This document shows, piece by piece, positions 45,756-53,465 of a stretch of 64,000 nt of DNA (within the stretch, counting starts at the first letter, position 1; every line of letters begins with the position of its first letter). The DNA comes from DAIODI01 sp046349255 (GTDB lineage: Bacteria > Pseudomonadota > Alphaproteobacteria > Rhizobiales > Aestuariivirgaceae): contig JAXMCR010000005.1 in assembly GCA_046349255.1 (NCBI GenBank), forward strand, positions 62,001-126,000. The letters are read 5' to 3'. Under the pieces are notes generated by a model that searched no databases, was not told the origin of the DNA, and saw nothing but the letters and a program-made list of their open reading frames with translations. Both the position numbers and the translations under genes were made by a program.

Positions 45756-47176
45756 ACGGGACAGGCTCGGTGGACCAGCGCACCTACCGGCAGCTTGACG
45801 CTGCGCAAATTGTTTCGCTGGTGAAAGCGGGCGACGTCAGCGCGAGTGAAGTCGCCGAGGCCGCCGTTGCGGCAGTAACAGACCTCAATCCGGCGTTGAA
45901 CGCTGTCGTCCTGTTGGATGTGGACGGCGCGCGGCTCCAGGCGTCGCGCGTCGATCGGCAAGCTCCGCTCGCCGGCGTGCCGGTCCTCGTCAAGGACAAT
46001 AATTTGTCCGTCGACGGCTGGCCGACGACCTACGGCTCGAAGTTCTTCGAAGGCGCCGCTCCGGAGTCGGACAGCCACTTCATCAGGCGGCTGCGGGCGG
46101 CGGGCGCGGTGCTTATCGGCAAGACAAACACTCCGGAGTTTGCCTCCGATTGGACTACGGAACCAACTTGGCGTGGTCCAACTCGTAATCCCTGCAACAC
46201 CGGTCACTCGCCGGGAGGTTCGAGCGGCGGATCCGCAGCCGCGGTCGCCAGCAGGATGGTTCCCGTAGCGCACGGCAATGATAACGCCGGCTCAATTCGG
46301 GTGCCGTCTGCTGTCTGCGGTATTTACGGGCTGAAACCGACGCGAGGGTTGACCCCCATTGGTCCGGTATTTCCGGAGCTTGCAGCCGGCCTCGACAGCG
46401 AACACGTCCTTACCCGGACCGTTCGTGATAGCGCCCTTTTTCTTGACTGTGTTGCAGGGCCGGAACCGGGGGGACAGTACCGGGTGGTACGGGCCGGCAC
46501 ATCTTATCTAGCGGCTCTTAACCAGCCCCTGCCGCCGCAACGGATCGGGTTGGTCACGCAGCATCCTAGCGGCGGTGTCGTGGACCCCGAAATAGCGGCC
46601 GCCGTCGAACACGCAGCGGCGCTCCTGGAACGGCAAGGCCATATCATCGAACCGATTGCAATGCCGTACGATCCAGGTCTCGCGACGACCGCTGAAGCAC
46701 TGTATTTCACAGAGATAGCACTTCTTGTTCGCCAGCGCGCAAACACGCTTAGGCGCGAGCCTCGCCGGGACGAACTCGAGGCAATCACAGTGCTCGCTCT
46801 CGACCGCGTGAAGTCGATCGACGCCGTGTCATATCTGGAGAACCGGCACAGAATGCATCTGATCACAGCGGGGCTAACGCGCCAAGTGGAACGGTACGAT
46901 GCCCTCATCACCCCAACTACGGCGCAGACGGCGCCCCGGTTGGGCGAGTTCGACAGCCGGACTGAGCGCTTCGAATACGCGCGATGGTGCGACCAGTCGG
47001 CACGATTTGCTCCGTTCACTGACCTCTTCAATGCCACAGGTCAGCCTGCGGCGTCCGTTCCGGTCGGCCGGGCAAGTTCAGGTCTTCCTATCGGCGCGCA
47101 GATTGCCGCCGCGCAGGGCCGGGATGATCTTGTCCTGCAACTTTGCCATTGCATCGAGACGGGTTTGCTCGTTTGA
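45743..47176 (+). CDS. amidase (amidase-signature family) linked to betaine-type ABC
   Basis: The 477-aa amidase has the triad K84 (VLVKDNN), S160 in PGGSSGGSAAAVASR and S184 in NDNAGSIRVPSA. The start is GTG 45743, overlapping the binding-protein stop, or GTG 45770. Translational coupling to a quaternary-amine importer suggests its substrate is the imported compound, for example an amide of carnitine or betaine. The catalytic motif reads GNDNAGS where most have GTDTGGS, a modest change of the nucleophile loop. Confidence 0.87.
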   Translation: MAEIDGTGSVDQRTYRQLDAAQIVSLVKAGDVSASEVAEAAVAAVTDLNPALNAVVLLDVDGARLQASRVDRQAPLAGVPVLVKDNNLSVDGWPTTYGSKFFEGAAPESDSHFIRRLRAAGAVLIGKTNTPEFASDWTTEPTWRGPTRNPCNTGHSPGGSSGGSAAAVASRMVPVAHGNDNAGSIRVPSAVCGIYGLKPTRGLTPIGPVFPELAAGLDSEHVLTRTVRDSALFLDCVAGPEPGGQYRVVRAGTSYLAALNQPLPPQRIGLVTQHPSGGVVDPEIAAAVEHAAALLERQGHIIEPIAMPYDPGLATTAEALYFTEIALLVRQRANTLRREPRRDELEAITVLALDRVKSIDAVSYLENRHRMHLITAGLTRQVERYDALITPTTAQTAPRLGEFDSRTERFEYARWCDQSARFAPFTDLFNATGQPAASVPVGRASSGLPIGAQIAAAQGRDDLVLQLCHCIETGLLV

Positions 47177-47373
47177 ATTCCGGCCATACCTGCGAGCACC
47201 TAGCAGCTTGTTTGGCGGCAGACCTTCCGGGCGTTGAACTTCGATAAATTGCCTTGACCATGTCCGGCGGCAATAACGGAAGAATTTCATCCCCCCACCA
47301 CGTTCGATCGCAATTCCCATCAAGAACGCCTCTGGCGGCAGGCGCTGGACGAAACTTGGGGAGTGGCTGGATA

Positions 47374-48792
47374 TTAGACTCGCCGAATGCGCGCCCAGCC
47401 GGGCTTCTCATCCCACCACGTCAGCATCTGACTAATGCTGTCTACCATGTCGTCATGCCTCGACATGGGAAAGGCGAGCAGTTCGGCCTTCAGGTCCGGG
47501 AGCCAATTGGCATCTCGAGGGAGCAACACCCGGCCACACTCGATCTTGGCCGATTGCGCAGAGAGACGCGACACCTTGTCCTTGTCCGGCCGAAACGCCC
47601 GCGCCGAAAATCCGGAACGATTGAGCTCTTCGGCTAGGGCGGTTCCGACGCCTGCATCTTCGACGATGATCGTGTTCGGCCGCCATGCTTGCGCCTGCTC
47701 CAGTGCCTTCTTGCGAAGGTCTGGGTAGAGGGCACGGAACCTGACCAAATCGACAAGATAAAAGCGCTCGTCCACGACGAACCACGTCGTGCAGACCGAG
47801 TAGTCGTTCTGCTCGGACGTTCGTTGCGCCACATCCCAGCTTTGATAAACTTCGTATCTCGGGCGCGGCGGGGCCTGATCAAAGAATTGCAGCCACTGCC
47901 AGTGGACCAGGTTGCCTTCCACCGGGATCGGCGTTTGCAGATACTGCGCACTGAAGTGGGCGGTGCCGAGTTGCTGGCGTAGATCGTCGAGCACATGCCG
48001 AGGGAGGCGTCGCGAATCCAGGAGCTCCCCGTCGGCGAAACGATGAACGCGACCATGACCAATTGGAATCTCCCGGTCGCAGTCGGCGATCGCCGGTAGG
48101 TTCAGATGGTCCCAATGACTGGACCCTAGCAGATTGCCAATCAGGTCATCGACATGAAGTCGTTGCGCAACGACGATGATCTTTCCATTGGCCGGGTCGT
48201 TCAACCGCGAGAACAGCGTGGAGCGGGCCCACTCGTTGGTGGCAGAGCGGCGCGCGTCGGACATGGCGTCCTGCGGCTTTAGGATGTCGTCGCAGATGAT
48301 GATGTCGGCGCCGCGCCCGGTCAAAACCCCTTCCACGGATGTCGCGAGCCGACTGCCCCCCGCCGTCGTGGTTATCTCGCGCTCCGAGTTCTTGTCGATG
48401 CGCGTCTTGGGAAACAGCCGGCGATACCAGTCGCTCTCGAGCACGCGACGGAAGTCGACCGAGAACTTGGCACTAAGATCTTGCGCGTAGCTGACGACGA
48501 TAAGCCTTGCGCAGCGGTTGTGGCCAAGAATCCAGGCCGGCAGTGCGACCGATACCACGATGGACTTCAGGCACCGCGGCGGCAGCGTGATGATCAACCG
48601 GTTCCCCCTCCCCTCGATAACGTCCATCAAGGCAGACGCTAAGGAGTCGATGTGCCAGTTCCAAATGAAGTGCTCCCCAGGGTTCAAAGTCTGAAACACC
48701 CGCATTAGGAAGGCCCGAAAGTCGCGGCCGACCAGGATGTCGGCAATGCGCGACATCGTTCGCACATCGTTCGGCGTCGAGGGACTATTCAT
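47374..48792 (-). CDS. phage terminase large subunit
   Basis: The 472-aa protein has the ATPase and nuclease parts of a large terminase: adenine/Walker A-like LPPRCLKSI (70-78), Walker B ADIIICDD (162-169), the YQSWDVAQRTSE nuclease motif near 300, IIVEDAGVGTAL and the closing SRHDDMVDSISQML. It would cut and pump DNA into a capsid, but no portal or capsid gene is in the window. It overlaps the DUF5681 gene upstream by four bases. The frame is intact, so it may be a domesticated or remnant packaging gene. Confidence 0.9.
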   Translation of the reverse strand: MNSPSTPNDVRTMSRIADILVGRDFRAFLMRVFQTLNPGEHFIWNWHIDSLASALMDVIEGRGNRLIITLPPRCLKSIVVSVALPAWILGHNRCARLIVVSYAQDLSAKFSVDFRRVLESDWYRRLFPKTRIDKNSEREITTTAGGSRLATSVEGVLTGRGADIIICDDILKPQDAMSDARRSATNEWARSTLFSRLNDPANGKIIVVAQRLHVDDLIGNLLGSSHWDHLNLPAIADCDREIPIGHGRVHRFADGELLDSRRLPRHVLDDLRQQLGTAHFSAQYLQTPIPVEGNLVHWQWLQFFDQAPPRPRYEVYQSWDVAQRTSEQNDYSVCTTWFVVDERFYLVDLVRFRALYPDLRKKALEQAQAWRPNTIIVEDAGVGTALAEELNRSGFSARAFRPDKDKVSRLSAQSAKIECGRVLLPRDANWLPDLKAELLAFPMSRHDDMVDSISQMLTWWDEKPGWARIRRV

Positions 48793-49187
48793 GCGTCACT
48801 CCCGCCGTTGGGCTCGACGTCCTTGAGAAGGTCAGGCGCAAACTGCTGCAGAATCTCCAAGTCGCGGTCCGAGAGGGAGAGGTCAACCTCCTGTGGGATA
48901 TCGAGAAGCCGAACTCTTAGGTCGAGCGCCAGCTTCATGGCCCATGCCTTACCGCTGAGTGCTTCAGCGACGAGGCGCTTCAACAATGCGGTCTGTCGAA
49001 GCACGACCACCGTCTTTCCATTCTCGGTCACTGTGACCTTCATCCGAAGCTCGCGCTGTAACTCATCGCGAAGGCTCCAGGCCCCCTTGGGTCGACCGCG
49101 AGGGTTTCCGGAAACCCCGGGCTTGAACCGGGAGCGCTTCGGGGGCTTGCAGTACCCCACGTCATCGTTGTCCGCGGTCATGGTCAC
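48789..49187 (-). CDS. DUF5681 protein, terminase-associated
   Basis: The 132-aa protein opens with RFKPGVSGNPRGRPKGAWSLRDELQREL, the hallmark of the DUF5681 domain. These proteins are usually encoded directly before large terminases and may be their DNA-recognition partner. It overlaps the terminase start by four bases and the methyltransferase end by four bases, so the three are translationally coupled. Confidence 0.82.
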   Translation of the reverse strand: MTMTADNDDVGYCKPPKRSRFKPGVSGNPRGRPKGAWSLRDELQRELRMKVTVTENGKTVVVLRQTALLKRLVAEALSGKAWAMKLALDLRVRLLDIPQEVDLSLSDRDLEILQQFAPDLLKDVEPNGGSDA

Positions 49188-49663
49188 TTCTCCGCAGCAA
49201 CAAGGTCGAAGCGCTGCCGCGTCCTTGCGTGGACAGCCTTCTTTCCAGTCAACCGCTGCCAGCGGCGGATGGTGAGGTCGACGAAGCGGGGCTCGAGTTC
49301 GATAAGCCGCGCGCGACGACCAGTCCGTTCCGCGGCTATGAGCGTTGACCCCGATCCCCCGAACGGGTCGAGCACGACATCATTGCGGTTCGTCACGTCG
49401 AGGATAGCGTCGGCGAGGAGTCGCACCGGTTTCGGCGTCGGATGCTCCAGAGCCTCTGGATCATCATTCGCCAGGCGCGAAAACCCCGCGTACTCCCAGA
49501 CGTTGCTGCGATTGCGCCCATGGGATCCGAGCATGACGTTGTTGATGTGCGGCTTGTCGTCGACCTTGAACATGAAGACGAGTTCGTGGCGTGATCGGTA
49601 GAGCGACCCCATTCCGCCCGTCTTCTTCACCCATACCGCCATGTTCAACAGCGAGTGAAAGAC
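49184..49663 (-). pseudogene. DNA methyltransferase, C-terminal part after in-frame amber stop
   Basis: This stretch continues the reading frame of the ParB-methyltransferase gene immediately after its TAG. It holds VFHSLLNMAVWVKKTGGMGSLYRS-type sequence, HPTPKPVRLL, the cofactor-binding motif DPFGGSGSTLIAAERTGR and the end of the catalytic fold. Without it the upstream protein lacks its S-adenosylmethionine site. Independent initiation at TTG 49648 is possible but would make only half an enzyme. Confidence 0.8.
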
Positions 49664-50479
49664 CTACCCCGCTTCGAGGATTTCCTGCTGGTGCCGCCAG
49701 TCCATGAAGACGAACGCCAGCGAACCGGGTGATGCATACCGTTTTGTGGTCTCGAACATGGTCCGGAGGAAAACAGTGAACTCGTCGCGACTCATCTCTC
49801 CGGACGCCATCGCGAATTCTTCATGATCGTCCCGCGTCGTCACGTGACCACTGACGCGGACGTTAAAGGGAGGGTCTGTCAGCACCAGTTGCGCCCTCTC
49901 CTCGCCCAGCACGGCCTCGTAGGCCTCGCCGTCAAGTGCGCTGCCACAGAAGATTTGGTGCGCCCCCAACTCCCAAAGATCGTCAGGCTGGCTGATGCTC
50001 GCAGCCTTGGCATCCAACTCGACCGAGTCTTCCTGCAGGGCATTGGCGTTCTGGTACTCATGCTCGCCGATAACGATGTCGACGGTGCCCATGTCGAGCC
50101 CCGTGAGCTCGACGTCGAAGTTGAGGTCGATCAACGCACCAAGCTCAATCGCGAGCAGCTCCCGGTCCCATCCCGCGAGAGAGGCGAGCTGGTTATCGGC
50201 GATCACATAGGCCCGCAGCTGCTCCTCAGACAGGTGCTCGACGCGGACAATCGGCACTTCCGTAAGGCCGAGCTTCTGGGCTGCAAGCACACGCCCGTGC
50301 CCGGCGATGATCCGGTTGTCAGCATCGACGAGGACCGGGTTTACGAACCCGAATGCCTCAATGCTCTTCGCAATCTTGCCGATCTGCCGCTTCGTGTGCG
50401 TGCGCGGGTTTCGATCACGCGGCTTCAGACTATGGATGGCGGCAACGGCGGTGGTAGCAGCAGTAATCGAAGTTGGCAT
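49664..50479 (-). pseudogene. ParB-domain DNA methyltransferase, N-terminal part ending at amber
   Basis: The first 271 residues contain a ParB/Srx-like nuclease-fold domain (about 20-110: RNPRTHTKRQIGKIAKSIEAFGF, IIAGHGRVLAAQKLG, YVIADNQLA) and the first half of an N6-adenine/N4-cytosine methyltransferase with catalytic LTDPPFNV. The frame ends at TAG (49666-49664) after QQEILEAG, in the same phase as the rest of the catalytic domain. Full length would be 431 residues. Such ParB-methylases are common in alphaproteobacterial prophages. Confidence 0.82.
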
Positions 50480-50572
50480 CGCAGATACCCTTACTGTTCT
50501 TCGTTAGGTAATTAGTGAACAGTCTTCCCAAACGCAATTCCCGTCTGACCTCATGCTCATGCAGTGACTTTG

Positions 50573-50953
50573 CTACTTCTTCTCCGCAGTTGCGCGAAGT
50601 GAGCTGCGCGCTTTTGCCGAAGCAAGGATTGTTCGACGCTGCTCGGCTGGGAGCTTTGGCCATTGCCGAATGAGCTCCGGGAGCTCGTCGGCATGGGTCC
50701 GGACGAGCTCCGCAACCTTGTCGGATACGCGGCCGGCAGAAGCCAGTAACTCGTCCGCATCGAATTTAAGTTCACGCGCCAGTGCGACAACCTTCTCCTC
50801 CGCCGGCGGCGGCAGCTCGCCGCGTTCTACCATGGACAGGTATGCTGGGCTCAGCGCTACTCGACGCGCAAGTTCCCGCAGCCCGATATCCAGATCTTCC
50901 CGCCTCCGCCGGACCCGGCGCCCAAACTCCGCGAATGTGGCTGCCTTATTCAT
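50573..50953 (-). CDS. XRE-family HTH regulator
   Basis: The 126-aa protein has an XRE helix-turn-helix at residues 8-65 (FGRRVRRRREDLDIGLRELARRVALS, YLSMVERGELPPPAEEKV) and a helical C-terminal tail of about 55 residues. It is the first gene of the phage-like island on the minus strand. A GTTCA-N8-TGAAC dyad sits just upstream of its start, so autoregulation is likely. Confidence 0.85.
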   Translation of the reverse strand: MNKAATFAEFGRRVRRRREDLDIGLRELARRVALSPAYLSMVERGELPPPAEEKVVALARELKFDADELLASAGRVSDKVAELVRTHADELPELIRQWPKLPAEQRRTILASAKARSSLRATAEKK

Positions 50954-50960
50954 ATTTAAC

Positions 50961-50978
50961 GTTCATATATTGCTGAAC
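50961..50978. promoter_or_regulatory. dyad upstream of the island HTH regulator
   Basis: GTTCA (50961-50965) and TGAAC (50974-50978) are separated by eight AT-rich bases (TATATTGC) and lie 8-25 bases upstream of the regulator's start. The short arms limit confidence. Confidence 0.35.
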
Positions 50979-51189
50979 ACTGTCTGTCAAGCCCATCTTG
51001 CACTGGGCTTACGGCGAACAAGCTGGCCTTTGACCCGGAGCTGGAGAAGGTCAGCCAAGGCAAGCTCCTACATGCTCAAGCCGGTCTTGAAGCTTCGCGA
51101 CGAGTCGCTGGTCGAACGGCAAAATTTGTCGTGGGCCACGGGGCGCCGTTGGACCTGTTACAAGTTTCCGATTCGCTGTTACTCGACGC

Positions 51190-51345
51190 AGAATTCCCTG
51201 TTCTGGTAGGTATCTTTCCCTGTTCCTCTTCTTAGGGAATGGCGCAGTAATCCATTGATTTGCTTGTCGGAAATCAACCCCGTTGGGTCTTCCCAGGTCG
51301 TTTTCCGGTGAATTCCCTGTTCCTTTCCCTGTTAGCAGGGAATTC
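51190..51345. repeat. TTCCCTGTT repeat cluster
   Basis: The nonamer TTCCCTGTT occurs four times: 51194-51202, 51216-51224, 51313-51321 and 51325-51333. The last pair sits inside a perfect ten-base inverted repeat GAATTCCCTG (51310-51319) / CAGGGAATTC (51336-51345), and another AGGGAA lies at 51234. I believe similar GAATTCCCTGTT-rich blocks are scattered in rhizobial genomes, but this is memory, not a search. The 590-base stretch 50954-51546 holds no supported gene. Confidence 0.6.
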
Positions 51346-51546
51346 CGCACTGAGACGAGTTCGCAGAAGACTGCCTGCACAGCCATCGATTTCCGCAGAA
51401 ATCAGCCTCACATCAGACGCAACGCGCATCTTGCGCAGACGCTGGCACGCTGATCGGGCACAAAAGAGAGTTTCAACCCCAAGATTCCACATCGAAAACT
51501 TATGCGCTGACCGGCACATCTTCGGGCGACCCAACGGGAGTTCGCC

Positions 51547-51630
51547 ATGCTCGATCTCGCCTTCATCGCCCTGGGCGCCGCGCTTTTTGCCGCCGCCGCC
51601 GTCTACGCTGACCTGTGCGCTAGGCTCTAG
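51547..51630 (+). CDS. 27-aa membrane peptide upstream of kdpF
   Basis: An ATG after GGGAG opens a 27-codon frame with a single hydrophobic segment (LAFIALGAALFAAAAVY) and a short polar tail (ADLCARL). It lies nine bases before kdpF and in the same direction. Composition and position suggest a second small membrane component of the Kdp complex or its leader. No function is known to me. Confidence 0.5.
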   Translation: MLDLAFIALGAALFAAAAVYADLCARL

Positions 51631-51639
51631 GACCGCGCC

Positions 51640-51726
51640 ATGTCGGAACCGCTCATCGGCCTGCTCGTGGCGCTGGCGCTCGGCGCCTACCTGATCCACG
51701 CGCTCCTTCACCCCGAACGATACTGA
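51640..51726 (+). CDS. kdpF: KdpF subunit of the potassium-transporting ATPase
   Basis: The 28-aa peptide has one membrane helix and the conserved KdpF ending (AYLIHALLHPERY, like the YALLxPERF of others). KdpF stabilises the KdpABC complex in the inner membrane. It lies 15 bases before kdpA and is too short for ordinary gene callers. Confidence 0.85.
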   Translation: MSEPLIGLLVALALGAYLIHALLHPERY

Positions 51727-51741
51727 CCTGGATATCTCGCC

Positions 51742-53451
51742 ATGACCCTCGCCGGTTGGCTGCACATCCTCCTGCTCCTAGCGATCGTTGCTGTCGCTGC
51801 CTGGTCGCTGGGCGGCTACATGACGCGCGTCTTCACTGGTGAGCGTACCGTCCTGTCGCGGTTGCTCTTGCCCGTCGAACAAGCGCTCCATCGGGTGGCG
51901 CGGATCGATCCCGCGGTGGGCCAGGACTGGAAGACCTACACGCTGGCGATGCTGGCGTTCAACTTCGCGGCGTTCCTCACGCTCTACGCGCTGCAGCGCC
52001 TGCAGGGTTTTCTGCCGCTCAATCTGCAGGGCTTTCCAGCAGTCCCCGAGCCGCTCGCCTTCAACACGGCCGTGAGCTTTACCACCAACACGAACTGGCA
52101 GTCCTACGCCGGCGAAACCACCATGAGCCATTTCGTACAAATGGCGGGCTTTACGGTACACAACTTCGTCTCCGCCGCGACCGGCATCGCGCTGGCGGTT
52201 GCGTTCACCCGCGCCTTCGCGAAATCGAACGCCGAGAGCCTCGGCAATTTCTGGGACGATCTGGTCAAGTCGACGCTCTACGTGCTCCTGCCTCTCAGCA
52301 TCTTCGTCGCGCTGCTGTTCGTGGCGACGGGCATTCCGCAGACGATGCAGGCCAGCCTCGCGGCGACCACGCTTGAGGGGGCGAAGCAAGCGATCGCCAT
52401 CGGCCCGATCGCGAGCCAGGAGGCGATCAAGCAGCTCGGCACCAACGGCGGCGGCTTTCTCAACGCCAACGCGGCGCATCCCTTCGAAAATCCCTCGACG
52501 TGGTCGAATGACCTGTCGATCGTCGCGATGCTCGCCGTGTCGGCTGCCCTGCCGATCATGTTCGGCCGCATGGTGGGCGATCTGCGCCAGGGCCGGGCGC
52601 TGCTCGTGACGATGGCGCTGTTCCTCATCGCCGGCACCGCCGTCGTCTATTGGGCGGAAGCTGCCGGCAACCCCATCGCCACGGCGCTCGGCGTCGATCC
52701 GGCGATGGGCAACATGGAAGGCAAGGAGGTGCGGTTCGGGCAGGCCATGTCGGCGCTCTACGCCGTCGCCACCACCGGGCTCTCCTGCGGCGCCGTCAAT
52801 GCGATGCACGATTCGCTCACGCCGCTTGGAGGGCTCGTGCCGCTGTTCATGATCCAGCTCGGCGAGATCCTGCCCGGCGGCGTCGGCTCCGGCCTCTACG
52901 GCATGCTGGTGATCGCCGTGCTCACGGTGTTCGTCGCGGGCCTCATGGTGGGGCGTACGCCGGACTACCTCGGCAAGAAGATCGAGGTGCGCGAGATGAA
53001 ACTTGCGGTGCTGGCGCTTCTCATCCTGCCGCTGGCGATCCTCGGCTTCAGCGCGGTTGCCGCACTGATCCCGGCGGGGTTGTCGAGCCTCAACAACGCG
53101 GGACCGCACGGCTTGAGCGAAATCCTCTACGCCTATTCCTCCGCAGCCGGAAACAACGGTTCGGCCTTCGCCGGTCTCAACGCCAACACACCCTGGTGGA
53201 ACACAACGCTCGCCATCGGGATGTTCCTCGGCCGCTTCGCCTACATCGTACCGATGATGGCGATGGCGGGTTCGATCGGCGCGAAGACGCGAAGCGCCGC
53301 GACGGCCGGCAGCTTCCCGACGCACGGCGCGCTGTTCATCGCGCTGCTCGCCGGCATCATCCTCATCCTCGGCGGGCTGCAATTCTTCCCCGCCCTCGCT
53401 CTCGGCCCGATCGTCGAGCACTTCCTGATGCTCGCCGGCCAAACGTTCTGA
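51742..53451 (+). CDS. kdpA: potassium-transporting ATPase subunit A
   Basis: The 569-aa membrane protein is the ion-selective subunit of the KdpFABC potassium pump. It has about ten hydrophobic segments and the four filter-like loops: FNTAVSFTTNTNWQSY, GTNGGGFLNANAAHPFENP, ATTGLSCGAVNAMHD and NNGSAFAGLNANTPWWN. The length is as expected. It is followed 14 bases later by kdpB. Confidence 0.97.
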   Translation: MTLAGWLHILLLLAIVAVAAWSLGGYMTRVFTGERTVLSRLLLPVEQALHRVARIDPAVGQDWKTYTLAMLAFNFAAFLTLYALQRLQGFLPLNLQGFPAVPEPLAFNTAVSFTTNTNWQSYAGETTMSHFVQMAGFTVHNFVSAATGIALAVAFTRAFAKSNAESLGNFWDDLVKSTLYVLLPLSIFVALLFVATGIPQTMQASLAATTLEGAKQAIAIGPIASQEAIKQLGTNGGGFLNANAAHPFENPSTWSNDLSIVAMLAVSAALPIMFGRMVGDLRQGRALLVTMALFLIAGTAVVYWAEAAGNPIATALGVDPAMGNMEGKEVRFGQAMSALYAVATTGLSCGAVNAMHDSLTPLGGLVPLFMIQLGEILPGGVGSGLYGMLVIAVLTVFVAGLMVGRTPDYLGKKIEVREMKLAVLALLILPLAILGFSAVAALIPAGLSSLNNAGPHGLSEILYAYSSAAGNNGSAFAGLNANTPWWNTTLAIGMFLGRFAYIVPMMAMAGSIGAKTRSAATAGSFPTHGALFIALLAGIILILGGLQFFPALALGPIVEHFLMLAGQTF

Positions 53452-53465
53452 CGTTGGTGACCACG

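Noticed and set aside
52650..53465. Upstream extension of the kdpB frame
   Set aside because: It runs inside kdpA and has no KdpB similarity before the ATG at 53466.
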